From contig NZ_FVZN01000013.1 in NCBI RefSeq assembly GCF_900168685.1, forward strand, positions 186,001 through 250,000: 64,000 bases of DNA, read 5' to 3'. Source of the DNA: Solibacillus isronensis. GTDB taxonomy: Bacteria; Bacillota; Bacilli; Bacillales_A; Planococcaceae. The position numbers were made by a program, and so were the translations under genes. The notes below the pieces were generated by a model. That model was not told the origin of the DNA and did no database searches. It saw nothing but the letters and a program-made list of their open reading frames with translations. This document shows, one piece after another, positions 35,559 to 44,046 of this stretch; position 1 is the first letter of the stretch; each line of letters starts with the position of its first letter.

Positions 35559-35701
35559 TTAGAAATGAAAGCTATAGACTTGTTAGAAATGGTGCAGAGA
35601 AATAATATTTATATATATGCCATATGGGAGAAACTAAAGGTCACACAAACCATTAAATAAATGTTTAACGATTAATTGTGAAATAGGAAGGGATGGAAGT
35701 C

Positions 35702-36067
35702 ATGATGGATAAAACAAAAGGTGCTCTTGAAGCCGAAATCAGTAAAGTGTTAACGAATTGGGAGAAAAGTTATCTAGGGCGCGGTTCCGTATCGGTTAAA
35801 TCAGATATCTTGCGGGATATGGTGGTTGTTGTGTTAGGCGGGGTCTTAACACCTGCTGAATATGCAGTATGCCAAGATAAAGAGGGCCTATTATCAGTCA
35901 AAAAAATGCGAAATAGCTTGGTGGAATCGGGTGTAGAAGAAATAAAAGAAGCAATTCTAACCATAACAGGTCTGGAAGTGGTGAGTTTTTATAGTGATTT
36001 GAGCACAATAACTGGGGAACGCATTATGGTCTTTAAGCTTTCAGAGGATTTGCAAAGTAAATTATGA
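35702..36067 (+). CDS. DUF2294 protein
   Basis: About 121 residues in the DUF2294 family (sometimes named Na-translocating decarboxylase-like). Landmarks are TKGALEAEISKVLTNWEKSY, LGRGSVSVKSDILRDMVVV, and a tail with LSTITGERIMVFKLSEDL. The first ATG (35693) abuts GGAAGGG; the ATG at 35702 is 9 nt after it and better placed, giving the usual family N terminus. The family is widespread in Bacillales but its role is not established. Confidence 0.82.
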   Translation: MMDKTKGALEAEISKVLTNWEKSYLGRGSVSVKSDILRDMVVVVLGGVLTPAEYAVCQDKEGLLSVKKMRNSLVESGVEEIKEAILTITGLEVVSFYSDLSTITGERIMVFKLSEDLQSKL

Positions 36068-36195
36068 TGTAACCATTGAATGTAGTCATTTCTATAGAAT
36101 CGTTTGAAGAAGTTAACGTAGTAGTGAATTAATAGTCTTCAAGGGAAAGATTATACCCCTAATTATAATAGCGGAAAAAGGAGGTTTAAATTGAT

Positions 36196-36381
36196 ATGGA
36201 TAAGAGTAAGACATCAGTACCTCACTTAGATACAAAACTAAAAAACCATATTGAAGTTTTCGATAATGAAATCCATCTAAATATAAAGGAAACGATAGCT
36301 AAAAATAAGGAAATAATAGAGAAAAATCGTGAAATTCTATCCCTTAAATTGGCTGACGATTTAAAAAAAGTAACAGAATGA
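36196..36381 (+). CDS. Small coiled-coil protein, 61 residues, paralogue A
   Basis: A charged helical protein whose second half, LNIKETIAKNKEIIEKNREI, matches the protein at 39369-39557 (IKVTIEKNKEVIEQNRKI). The shared block is a repeated K-N-K/R-E-I pattern, suggesting a short coiled coil. AAAGGAGG precedes the ATG by 11 nt. It has its own terminator. No named family; the presence of two diverged copies within 3.2 kb on opposite strands argues for a real gene family. Confidence 0.7.
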   Translation: MDKSKTSVPHLDTKLKNHIEVFDNEIHLNIKETIAKNKEIIEKNREILSLKLADDLKKVTE

Positions 36382-36403
36382 GTTTTCTTTCTTCCTCAAC
36401 AAT

Positions 36404-36440
36404 CAGGCGCGATTCTTCACTAAGAAGATCGCGTTTTATA
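36404..36440 (+). terminator. Terminator of the small coiled-coil gene
   Basis: CGCGATTCTTC pairs with GAAGATCGCG (one bulge) around ACTAA, followed by TTTTATATT. Confidence 0.7.
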
Positions 36441-36662
36441 TTGGTGACTAAATAGTTATTGATTTGATTTAAACAATCTTACATACAACGTTCTACAATG
36501 TTAAAGTTGAAACGATAGCGAGAACCAAGATACTGTTAAACCAATATCTTAAAAATGTCTTCAACAACCGTGCGCTTTTCTTGAATAAGGAAAGTGCTTT
36601 ATTCAATTATAGGACCATATTCAACTTTTACCGTTTTTTCCCCCACCTTTGATTTGGAATAA

Positions 36663-36857
36663 TTATTTTGAAGGAGGTGTTTCTTTAAACCGTTTAATCA
36701 AAAATAAAATTAAGTTGTAGAAAACTAATGTAAATAGAAAGATAAAAAGATTATCCCCCCACTGAATCCCGTTACCATTATACATATCTAATATAGTCCT
36801 ACTTATAAACAAAAGACTCGGAAATACAAGAGCCCGTATATATTTATTTGTAAAAAT
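36663..36857 (-). CDS. Two-helix membrane protein, 64 residues, apparent AUU start
   Basis: The frame encodes FTNKYIRALVFPSLLFISRT, ILDMYNGNGIQWGDNLF, then LFTLVFYNLILFLIKRFKET and PPSK: two hydrophobic segments and a basic end. No ATG, GTG or TTG occurs between the upstream stop and the first helix, but GGGGGG sits about 6 nt before an ATT at 36857. It lies 20 bp after the 72-residue membrane gene and so belongs to a three-gene set of tiny membrane proteins. Initiation at ATT would be unusual; translational coupling may help. Function unknown. Confidence 0.5.
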   Translation of the reverse strand: MFTNKYIRALVFPSLLFISRTILDMYNGNGIQWGDNLFIFLFTLVFYNLILFLIKRFKETPPSK

Positions 36858-36877
36858 GACCTTCCCCCCTTTTTAAC

Positions 36878-37096
36878 CTAAGCGTCTTTCTGATATTTTT
36901 TATTTTGAACAGCAAAGAACATCCAAATCAAAACTAAGGTACTGGCAGGTCCATTTACTTGAGAGAAATTCAGATGAAATATCCACTTAATCAAGCCTTG
37001 TGTAATGATCGACATTATTGTCAAAATGATAATTAATAACAGCGAGTGTACTATTAATTTGGGAAAATGTATTTGAGAAAGTCTTGGTAAATCCAT
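36878..37096 (-). CDS. Small membrane protein, 72 residues
   Basis: Starts MDLPRLSQIHFPKLIVHSLL with GAAGGTG 8 nt before the ATG at 37096. It has two hydrophobic segments (about 14-35 and 47-63) and a basic tail NKKYQKDA. It is the middle gene of a minus-strand set (37289 to 36663). No family is recognised. Confidence 0.6.
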   Translation of the reverse strand: MDLPRLSQIHFPKLIVHSLLLIIILTIMSIITQGLIKWIFHLNFSQVNGPASTLVLIWMFFAVQNKKYQKDA

Positions 37097-37130
37097 AATT
37101 TCACACCTTCGTATAAAACATTCTAATTTA

Positions 37131-37289
37131 TCATTCAATCATAGAAATTAAAGCAATACTACAAACAATTAGCGTAAAAGATGCCGTTAGCCAAAATGTA
37201 TTAATAGAAGTGGATTGCTCTTCTTTTATTATTTTTACAAGATTGGTACAAAATATTACGCATAAACTTATTAATACTACGAATATCAA
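37131..37289 (-). CDS. Small membrane protein, 52 residues, TTG start
   Basis: A short gene reading MIFVVLISLCVIFCTNLVKI, then a charged linker IKEEQSTSIN, then FWLTASFTLIVCSIALISM: two membrane segments with cysteines inside each. GGAAGGAG lies 9 nt before the TTG. It is the first of three adjacent tiny membrane genes; its stop lies 34 bp upstream of the next gene's start. Function unknown; holin-like, toxin-like or immunity-like roles are all possible. Confidence 0.55.
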   Translation of the reverse strand: MIFVVLISLCVIFCTNLVKIIKEEQSTSINTFWLTASFTLIVCSIALISMIE

Positions 37290-37450
37290 AGTTTAGCACT
37301 CCTTCCAAAAACAGTATAACAAATATTTTCTAGGGGAATATTACCAAAGTCATCTAATTTGATGAGACTAATTTGATTCTACTTTTTTACAGTAAAATAC
37401 GGATGCATGAGAATCGGCACAGAATTGCTCCCCCTTAGCTTTTAACCACT

Positions 37451-37486
37451 AAAAAAGATGACTCCACCAACTTATCGGAGTCATCT
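37451..37486 (-). terminator. Terminator of the asparaginase gene
   Basis: 10-bp arms AGATGACTCC / GGAGTCATCT around an 11-nt loop; TTTTTT follows on the minus strand, 26 bp beyond the stop. Confidence 0.85.
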
Positions 37487-37511
37487 AACTTTTAATATAG
37501 CTTTTCTAATG

Positions 37512-38660
37512 TTATTTCGTTGTAAAATTTCGGTTACCAATAGTTTCAAACCATGTACGAATTTGCTGTGTATCATCAGAGAATGTTAAGCCCAATAAAA
37601 GCAATAAACGTGCTTTTTGTGCTAGTAAGTCCCCTGCAGCAATAATATTACCTGATCCACCGTACACTTCACCCGAACCTACACGGCTTGTAGAAGCAAA
37701 AACGATTCCTTTTTCTGCCGCAGCTTTACGTGCTGTAGATTGTAAAGAAGAAGTTCCACCTGCACCTGTACCAGCTGTTACGATTCCTTTAACACCTGCA
37801 TTTGCAAATGCTTCAATTACTTCCCCACCAGCCATTTGGTACGTATATGCGATTTCAACACGTGGTAATTCTTTATCTTTTACTTCTGCTAAGTCAAAAG
37901 GTGTTGCCCACGCTTCAGTATTACATGCTTTAACACGAGCTGGAGCACGTTCTACGTTAATGTTGTCACCGTCAATATAACCTAAAATACCATATTCACC
38001 GCTTTGGAATGTATCTGTACGGTATGTGTTTGTCTTTGTAACTTCACGTGCTGCATGAATTTCATCATTTAACATTAATACTGTGCCGTAGCAATATGTG
38101 TTTTGACTAGCTGCTAATTTAATCGCATTTAATAAGTTGATTGGTCCATCGCCACCAATTGTTACATCGCCATTTGCATTCCCCCAAGGACGCATCGCCC
38201 CTGTTAAAACAACTGGTTTTTGGTTTTGTACTGTTAAATCGAACCAATAAGCAAACTCTTCCATTGTGTCTGTACCTGTCGTTACAACAACACCATCAGA
38301 AGTTTTTAAAGTTTCATCAATTAATAATGATAATTCACGGAATTCATCGATTGAGTAGGAGCCTGATCCTTTGTTTCCAAATTGAATTGTTTTTACGTCT
38401 GCATATTGTGAAACTTCCGGAGAAATATATTTAACCATATCTTCAACGGCAATACGAGATTGGCCGTAACTTAAATAACTCACTCGAGATGTACCTAACG
38501 AGCCAATTGTCCCGCCTGTTGCAATAACTGTTACTACTGGTTTTTTCTCGACTAATTCTTCTGCACGTGCAAATGTTGAGGGGGTAAACATTGAAATAAT
38601 TAATAATGCAGCTAAAATTGGTGCTAACAATTGATTCATACGTTTTTGACCTTTTTCCAT
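37512..38660 (-). CDS. Secreted type II L-asparaginase
   Basis: A 382-residue asparaginase with an N-terminal signal peptide (basic start, hydrophobic core around LLAPILAALLIISMF, likely cleavage after FARA). The two catalytic threonines are in VIATGGTIGS near residue 50 and VVTTGTDTMEE near residue 128; GAMRPWGNANGDVTIGGDGP is the usual mid-domain block. It resembles the exported AnsZ/AnsB group rather than cytoplasmic AnsA. No lipobox Cys is obvious at the cleavage site, so it is probably released. GGAGG lies 8 nt before the ATG. It would make aspartate and ammonia from external asparagine. Single gene with strong terminator. Confidence 0.93.
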   Translation of the reverse strand: MEKGQKRMNQLLAPILAALLIISMFTPSTFARAEELVEKKPVVTVIATGGTIGSLGTSRVSYLSYGQSRIAVEDMVKYISPEVSQYADVKTIQFGNKGSGSYSIDEFRELSLLIDETLKTSDGVVVTTGTDTMEEFAYWFDLTVQNQKPVVLTGAMRPWGNANGDVTIGGDGPINLLNAIKLAASQNTYCYGTVLMLNDEIHAAREVTKTNTYRTDTFQSGEYGILGYIDGDNINVERAPARVKACNTEAWATPFDLAEVKDKELPRVEIAYTYQMAGGEVIEAFANAGVKGIVTAGTGAGGTSSLQSTARKAAAEKGIVFASTSRVGSGEVYGGSGNIIAAGDLLAQKARLLLLLGLTFSDDTQQIRTWFETIGNRNFTTK

Positions 38661-38949
38661 TTGACCAGCCTCCGTTTTACGTTAGATTATCTGACATAGA
38701 AAAATATGATTTTATTATAAAAACCCAAAAATCGTTAATTATTTAAATTTTCTAATGAATTTTTATAATAAAATTGTAAACTCTCCTTTCTTAAGGACAA
38801 ATATAAATTATATTTTTTTCCAAGTCAATCATTTTCTTGAAATAATGTAAGGAAATCTAACATAATATTTTTCTTTTTATATTTTGCCACGAGTAATTTT
38901 TTGATAATTTTCGTAAGTACTAAACACCTCTTGTGAGTAATTTTTACGC

Positions 38950-38980
38950 AAAAAAAAGCGCCTAATAAATATATTAGACG
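38950..38980 (-). terminator. Terminator after the small membrane remnant
   Basis: CGTCTAATA pairs with TATTAGGCG (one G-U) around a short loop, followed by eight or nine T on the minus strand. It abuts the stop at 38981, supporting that frame as a real gene end. Confidence 0.7.
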
Positions 38981-39175
38981 TTAGACGACATGGAGGATGA
39001 TTATCTTTATATGCGTTTGTACATACCTAAAAATATATGAGCAAATAAATATGGATTGGAACCTCTTTTCATAAAAAGCGTGATTCTTCTCCTTGTATAT
39101 ATTAAACATTTTAGCTTTTATTATTTTAATTAATTTTATTAAGCCAATACTAAATATCAATGTTCCAATTAGCAT
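38981..39175 (-). pseudogene. Possible decayed membrane-protein gene
   Basis: The 64-codon frame begins with a membrane segment MLIGTLIFSIGLIKLIKIIK and continues with basic and aromatic residues to the terminator. No ribosome site precedes it. In another frame just upstream, the sequence reads YCYADKNLTGEYVPILNGFI ending close to this start, which looks like the preceding loop of the same protein after a frameshift. I therefore suspect a broken gene. The evidence is weak and no family is recognised. Confidence 0.35.
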
Positions 39176-39353
39176 AAACGAATGTATGAAACCATTTAAA
39201 ATTGGAACATACTCCCCTGTTAAGTTTTTATCTGCATAACAATAGTCACTCGTTCTCTAATTGATACAAAAATTTTCTTCATCCTTATAGGTTAGCTAAT
39301 TTACTACTTTCCCTTTGGCATTTAAAAGGTATTTGAGAGCAATAAGATAAAAC

Positions 39354-39382
39354 AAAAAACCACTGAAATCATTCTTCAGTGG
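39354..39382 (-). terminator. Terminator overlapping the end of paralogue B
   Basis: CCACTGAA / TTCAGTGG (8 bp, 7-nt loop) with TTTTTTGTTTT on the minus strand; the stem overlaps the last codons and stop of the gene at 39369. Confidence 0.75.
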
Positions 39383-39557
39383 CTTCTTTTTGTTTCTTTG
39401 AGTCAAGAATTTTACGGTTTTGCTCTATTACTTCTTTATTCTTCTCTATTGTAACCTTAATGTTTTCAAGCATTTCTTTATCTTCATTACTGCTAGTTTC
39501 AGAATTATTCTTTAGGTGTTCATCTAAGTCGGATGTTTTATTATCTTTATTAATCAC
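39369..39557 (-). CDS. Small coiled-coil protein, 62 residues, paralogue B
   Basis: A very charged helical protein with LENIKVTIEKNKEVIEQNRK near its C terminus, closely like the repeat of the protein at 36196-36381. The preferred start is the GTG at 39557, 6 nt after AGAGGTG; a GTG three codons upstream overlaps that site. The N-terminal half (SDLDEHLKNNSETSSNEDKE) differs between the two copies, so only the coiled-coil end is shared. Function unknown. Confidence 0.7.
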   Translation of the reverse strand: MINKDNKTSDLDEHLKNNSETSSNEDKEMLENIKVTIEKNKEVIEQNRKILDSKKQKEATEE

Positions 39558-39755
39558 TAAATTCACCTCTCATAATGACTATATTTTTAGTATAAATGAT
39601 TGAAAGCAACTTTTATATTAAATTTATGTATCATTTTCATAATTTTGGTTATTCTACTCGTTTACTGGGTAGGGGCTTGTTCAAGCATTCCTATTTTACA
39701 CTATTTAGTAAAATTAAGTATATAATTTATATATAAAGGAAATTGGAGGTTGCTT

Positions 39756-40235
39756 ATGAATGCTAAAGGTAAGAGTAAAAAAATGATAGCAAGTATATTC
39801 ATTTTGTTTATAGTTGCCCTATTCGTGGCTTTCTTTGTTTTTAACAGCAATACATTAGCCAGCGATGAAGTTTTTAATGATATAGACTTTGAGTCAGAAT
39901 ACGTTAATGTTGACGGTTATAAATTGGATCGTGAGACAGAAGAGATTTTTGTAAAACTTAAGTTGATAGAGGATGATAAAAAAGCAATTCTAGAAGCTTT
40001 TAAAAATTCTAAGTTTGAAATATTATCTAGTTCAGAATCATATGTGGATGGAAATTATTTTATCAATATTACATTAAATAAGCGTTATGAGTTAGAACTT
40101 GATTCAACTCAAAAAGTATTAATATTTTCCTATGAAGAAGACAATGATAGCGATCATAAGTATTATAAATTCTCGAATGATAATGGTTTATTTGAGCTTT
40201 TAGAAACAATAGCAAAAGGATCTGTTAATCAATAA
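39756..40235 (+). CDS. Membrane-anchored extracellular protein, unknown function
   Basis: A 159-residue protein with a basic N terminus (MNAKGKSKKM), one transmembrane anchor (about 11-30), and an acidic outer domain rich in Asp/Glu (DEVFNDIDFESEYVNVDGYK, SYEEDNDSDHKYYKF). GGAGG sits 6 nt before the ATG at 39756. The domain looks like a compact alpha/beta fold with an ISINITLNKRYELELD-like strand pair. No family is recognised. Single gene with its own terminator. Confidence 0.65.
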   Translation: MNAKGKSKKMIASIFILFIVALFVAFFVFNSNTLASDEVFNDIDFESEYVNVDGYKLDRETEEIFVKLKLIEDDKKAILEAFKNSKFEILSSSESYVDGNYFINITLNKRYELELDSTQKVLIFSYEEDNDSDHKYYKFSNDNGLFELLETIAKGSVNQ

Positions 40236-40274
40236 TCCGAACCTTATTGTTGAATACTCAGAATAATGATCAAA

Positions 40275-40305
40275 TAAAAAAGATGCTCTGCTGGCATCTT
40301 TTATT
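40275..40305 (+). terminator. Terminator
   Basis: AAAAGATGC / GCATCTTTT (9 bp, 8-nt loop) with A and T runs on both sides, 42 bp beyond the preceding stop. Confidence 0.75.
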
Positions 40306-40401
40306 CTAGTCTTCAATACCCTTTTGAGTATCTTCAATTAGTTGATTTAATACTTTTCTGCATTTTCGTAATCCTTTTCTTTTAGGGCTTCTTATATATC
40401 A

Positions 40402-40440
40402 TTTAAAAACGCGAAAACCAATTAAACCGGTTTTCGCGTT
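40402..40440 (-). terminator. Terminator of the abgT operon
   Basis: Perfect 12-bp arms AACGCGAAAACC / GGTTTTCGCGTT with a 9-nt loop and TTTAAAT on the minus strand, 14 bp beyond the hydrolase stop. Confidence 0.85.
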
Positions 40441-40454
40441 ACGTCTTCCTACTA

Positions 40455-41633
40455 TTAAGAATGTTTCTTTAAATACTCCAACGTCGCCTTTGCAAGTGTG
40501 TTTGCAGCAACTAAAAGTGCACGCTCATCAATATCGAACTTTGGATGGTGGTGCGGGTACGCTTCTTCTTTCTCAGGATCGCGTGCACCTGTGAAGTAGA
40601 ATGTTCCCGGTACTTTTTCTAAATAATAGGCAAAGTCTTCCCCGCCCATTTCCGGTTCACAAATGACTACTTCTTCAACACCCGGCGTTTCTTTAGCCTG
40701 TTCGATGAAGAATCTCGTCGTCTCGCGATCATTAATAACAGCCGAATAGCCGCGCACATAATCATAATCGTAATCAGCCTTCATCACTAAGCATGCCGCC
40801 TTCAGGACATCTTCCAGCTCACGCTCAATTTGGTCACGCGTTCCTTCGTCAAATACACGAACCGTTCCTTTAATTTTTACCGAATCGGCAATAACGTTGA
40901 ATGGGTTTAATGCTTCAAAGTGACAAACCGAAACAACTGCCGGTTTCACTGGACTAATACGACGACCTAAAATTTGCTGGGCATTCACAACAAACTGTGA
41001 ACCGATGTAAATCGAGTCTTTCGTTTCCTGTGGTTTAGCTCCGTGTCCGCCCTTCCCTTTAATCGTAATGTAGAAGGCATCTGCTGCAGCCATTAACGGC
41101 CCTTCGCAAACAGCGATTTTCCCCTGCTCTACCGGTGCCCATAAATGCTGACCGAAAATAACATCCACCCCGTCCAGGCAGCCATCTTCAATCATTGCAG
41201 TCGCTCCACCCGGCGCAATTTCTTCACCAAATTGGTGGATGAATACAACATTTCCTTGAATCTCATCCTGGATTTTGTTCAGTGCTTTTGCCAATACAAG
41301 CAGTGACGCCGTATGCCCGTCATGACCACATGCATGCATTCTGCCATCTACCTTCGATTTATAAGAAACATCATTTTGCTCTTGAATCGCCAGTGCATCG
41401 AAATCCGCACGTAGCGCAACCGTTTTACCAGGTTTTCCACCGCGTAATGTAGCAACTACCCCGCGTCCCCCTACACCTTCACGTACTTCATGTCCAAGCG
41501 CACGATGGTACTCTGCAATATATTTCGGTGTTTCCACCTCTTCATGTGAAAGCTCCGGATTTTGGTGCAAGTAACGACGAATCGCTACCATTTCATCATA
41601 GTGCTGTTCTAGTATGTCAAATATATTCGCCAT
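40455..41633 (-). CDS. M20 family amidohydrolase
   Basis: A 392-residue metallopeptidase of the M20D (HipO/AbgA/YxeP) group. Metal ligands lie in MHACGHDGHTAS (Cys and His), FGEEIAPGG (Glu pair), and near the end PEMGGEDFAYY and HHHPKFDIDE. The lid domain starts around ADAFYITIKGKGGHGAKPQE. It hydrolyses N-acyl amino acids; its 68-bp spacing behind abgT suggests aminobenzoyl-glutamate or similar amides as substrate. GGGGATG precedes the ATG. Full-length and intact. Family members also cut hippurate or N-acetyl-cysteine derivatives, so the assignment is not firm. Confidence 0.9.
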   Translation of the reverse strand: MANIFDILEQHYDEMVAIRRYLHQNPELSHEEVETPKYIAEYHRALGHEVREGVGGRGVVATLRGGKPGKTVALRADFDALAIQEQNDVSYKSKVDGRMHACGHDGHTASLLVLAKALNKIQDEIQGNVVFIHQFGEEIAPGGATAMIEDGCLDGVDVIFGQHLWAPVEQGKIAVCEGPLMAAADAFYITIKGKGGHGAKPQETKDSIYIGSQFVVNAQQILGRRISPVKPAVVSVCHFEALNPFNVIADSVKIKGTVRVFDEGTRDQIERELEDVLKAACLVMKADYDYDYVRGYSAVINDRETTRFFIEQAKETPGVEEVVICEPEMGGEDFAYYLEKVPGTFYFTGARDPEKEEAYPHHHPKFDIDERALLVAANTLAKATLEYLKKHS

Positions 41634-41701
41634 GTTTTACATCCCCAATTTCTAAGTTGTCTGTTGTTTGAATAAACGGTTATTCCCTGTATCTCTGAAT
41701 A

Positions 41702-43222
41702 TTATTTCAAGTAAATGCCGTCGCCAGGTCCTAGTGGCAGTCCAAGTAAGAACCAGATTGCGAATAAAACAATCCACATAATCGCGAAGAATACTGAGTA
41801 AGGCAGTAACGCTGAAATTAATGTACCAATTCCGATATTTTTATCGTAGCGTCGAGCAAATGCTAGTAAAATCGCAAAGTATGCAAGCATCGGTGTAATC
41901 GGGTTTGTAATCGAATCCCCTACACGGTACGCCATTTGTGTTACAGCCGGTGAATAGTTTAAGTACATGAACATCGGTACAAAGATTGGAGCAAGTAATG
42001 CCCATTTAGCCGATGCACTTGCGATCAGTAAGTTGATGAATGCACAAATGATAATGAAGCCGATAAACATTGGTGCGCCGGTAAAGTTCATATTTTGTAA
42101 AAACTCTGCGCCTTTAATTGCTAAGATCGGTCCAATGTTACTCCATCCGAAGTAGGCAATCATTTGTGATGCTACGAATGCCAATACGATGAATGAAGAA
42201 AGGTCACCGATTGATTTAAACATTTGTTCTGCTACATCACGGTCCGATTTTACTTTTTTCGTAACGATACCGTAAGTTAAGCCCGGTAGTAAGAAGAAGA
42301 ACAGCATAATCGGTACGATACCCGTCATAAACGGTGAGTTTAAAAAGCCGTTATCTTCCGGATTACGCAGTAGCCCTGATTCCGGTACTACTAAAATCGC
42401 CATTACAATGATGTATGCTAATGTAACAACCCCTGCCCAGCGAAGCCCCTTGTTTTCTAGAGCTGTAAGTGGTTCAGCGACTTCAATTTTCCCGCTGTAC
42501 TTACCAAAGCGAGGTTCTACGAATTTACCTGTTACCCAAGTTGCGACAACAACTAAAACAAATGTCGAAACAATCAGGAAGTAGTAGTTCATCGTTGCAA
42601 GTCCAGTATATGTAGGATCAACCAATTGGGCTGATGTTTGTGTGATGCCCAGTAATAATACGTCTAAAGACGAAATGATAAGGTTTGCACTGAATCCACC
42701 GGCAATTGCTGCATAAGTAGCGATTAACCCAACTAGCGGATTTCGTCCAACACTCATGAAAATCATTGCGGCAATTGGAGGTAATATAATGAAGGCTGCG
42801 TCTGCGGCAACATTCCCGACAAGACCTGTCAGTAAAATAACAGGCAAGATGATTTTTTTAGGAGCACTTAAAACTGTCTTTTTCATTAATGCCGATATTA
42901 AGCCACTGTTTTCAGCTACCCCAATACCGATCATTGTCACGACCACGATACCAAGTGGCGCAAATCCAGTAAAGTTACTAACCATGTTTGTAACAATTTG
43001 AATAAGTCCTTCACGGTTCAATAGATTGATAACTTCAATCGTTTCTTCAGTTCCTGGCTTAACAGCAGAAACCCCAAGTTTTGATAAAACAAATGATAGC
43101 GCAAGTACAAAGAACGCTAAAATGACGAATAATGTAACCGGATCGGGAAGCTTATTCCCCGCTCGTTCGATTCCGTCTAGAAACCTATCAACCAATTTTT
43201 TCTTACCAACTTTACTCTCCAT
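41702..43222 (-). CDS. abgT: AbgT-family transporter
   Basis: A 506-residue membrane protein of the AbgT family, with about 9-11 helices and re-entrant loops. Landmarks are DRFLDGIERAGNKLPDPVTL at the N terminus, GIGVAENSGLISALMKK, NVAADAAFIILPPIAAMIF and the later IASASAKWALLAPIFVPMFM. AbgT proteins import aminobenzoyl-glutamate or export sulfonamides. AGGGGG precedes the ATG. The M20 amidohydrolase follows in the same operon, supporting uptake followed by cleavage. Confidence 0.92.
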   Translation of the reverse strand: MESKVGKKKLVDRFLDGIERAGNKLPDPVTLFVILAFFVLALSFVLSKLGVSAVKPGTEETIEVINLLNREGLIQIVTNMVSNFTGFAPLGIVVVTMIGIGVAENSGLISALMKKTVLSAPKKIILPVILLTGLVGNVAADAAFIILPPIAAMIFMSVGRNPLVGLIATYAAIAGGFSANLIISSLDVLLLGITQTSAQLVDPTYTGLATMNYYFLIVSTFVLVVVATWVTGKFVEPRFGKYSGKIEVAEPLTALENKGLRWAGVVTLAYIIVMAILVVPESGLLRNPEDNGFLNSPFMTGIVPIMLFFFLLPGLTYGIVTKKVKSDRDVAEQMFKSIGDLSSFIVLAFVASQMIAYFGWSNIGPILAIKGAEFLQNMNFTGAPMFIGFIIICAFINLLIASASAKWALLAPIFVPMFMYLNYSPAVTQMAYRVGDSITNPITPMLAYFAILLAFARRYDKNIGIGTLISALLPYSVFFAIMWIVLFAIWFLLGLPLGPGDGIYLK

Positions 43223-43529
43223 AATGTGTCCCCCTAGAAGTTAATGTTTTATACAATAACAAAATATAAAGTAGATAGCAATAAGTTATGCAAATTTTTA
43301 GATTTTTCTTTATATTTATATAGTAATTTTGTATATTTTAGGATTAATTTGGGTGATAAGCTTTTTCCTAGGGGGGTTGTATTTTCTCAAAATAAATTTA
43401 CACACAAAAAAAGCCTGGCGATACCATGGCACATCTGTTGTGCCATGTTCCCATGCTTTCCATTTCGTTATTTATGGTGATGCTCCTATGACGAAGCGAA
43501 TATCCTTTAAATAAGCTCACACTATAAAG
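43223..43529. other. Intergenic stretch with strong hairpin upstream of abgT
   Basis: No gene is seen. It holds CATGGCACA / TGTGCCATG (43425-43447), a perfect 9-bp stem with a 5-nt loop, followed on the minus strand by GGTATCGCCAGGCTTTTTTTG. This could end the transcript of the gene at 43530 or be part of a leader of abgT. The sequence does not match a riboswitch I know. Confidence 0.5.
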
Positions 43530-43787
43530 TTAGTTATTAGTAAGTGCACGCTTTTTCTGAACGTACATATTTTTCAATTTAGCGTAGTAGGCCGCTGCAT
43601 GTACTGCCCCTGTATCCTTTTTGCGTAAAGCAAATTCGAATGCCTCCACTAAATGTTCTGTAGTAACCAATTCACTTCTGATTTTGATTAAATCGTAATG
43701 CTTATAGTTTTCAGGCACTTTCGATAAAATATCCTGATCCCCCGTAATTGAAATTAAATGATCGTCGTTAAAAAATAGTTGTAGCAT
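43530..43787 (-). CDS. Uncharacterised protein, 85 residues
   Basis: A soluble protein starting MLQLFFNDDHLISITGDQDI with a helical, basic C-terminal half (AFEFALRKKDTGAVHAAAYY, AKLKNMYVQKKRAL). AAAAGGGG lies about 10 nt before the ATG. The repeat-like helix pair resembles no family I can name. Single gene, ending before the hairpin at 43425. Confidence 0.6.
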   Translation of the reverse strand: MLQLFFNDDHLISITGDQDILSKVPENYKHYDLIKIRSELVTTEHLVEAFEFALRKKDTGAVHAAAYYAKLKNMYVQKKRALTNN

Positions 43788-44046
43788 AGTCCATGTCCCC
43801 TTTTCTGTTTAGTATCGCGATGTCACCCTTTGATTAGCTTGCTTCAGCCCGTTTTTAACACGCTTTATTTATATGGCTTCTATCCATTACCCCGTTTTTT
43901 GTAAAATGAATCACTAATCAGTCAAAAAAATCTTTATTAATACAATTATTCAGAAAAATGAAATTCAATTCCGGTAAATCCGGTATAATATATCTATAAA
44001 GACTGTATTACAGTTATGACGAAGTACTTGGAGAGGATTTACATCT

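Noticed and set aside
36571-36597. Hairpin GCGCTTTTCTT..AAGGAAAGTGC as a terminator
   Set aside because: No gene ends near it on either strand and no T tail follows; left unassigned.
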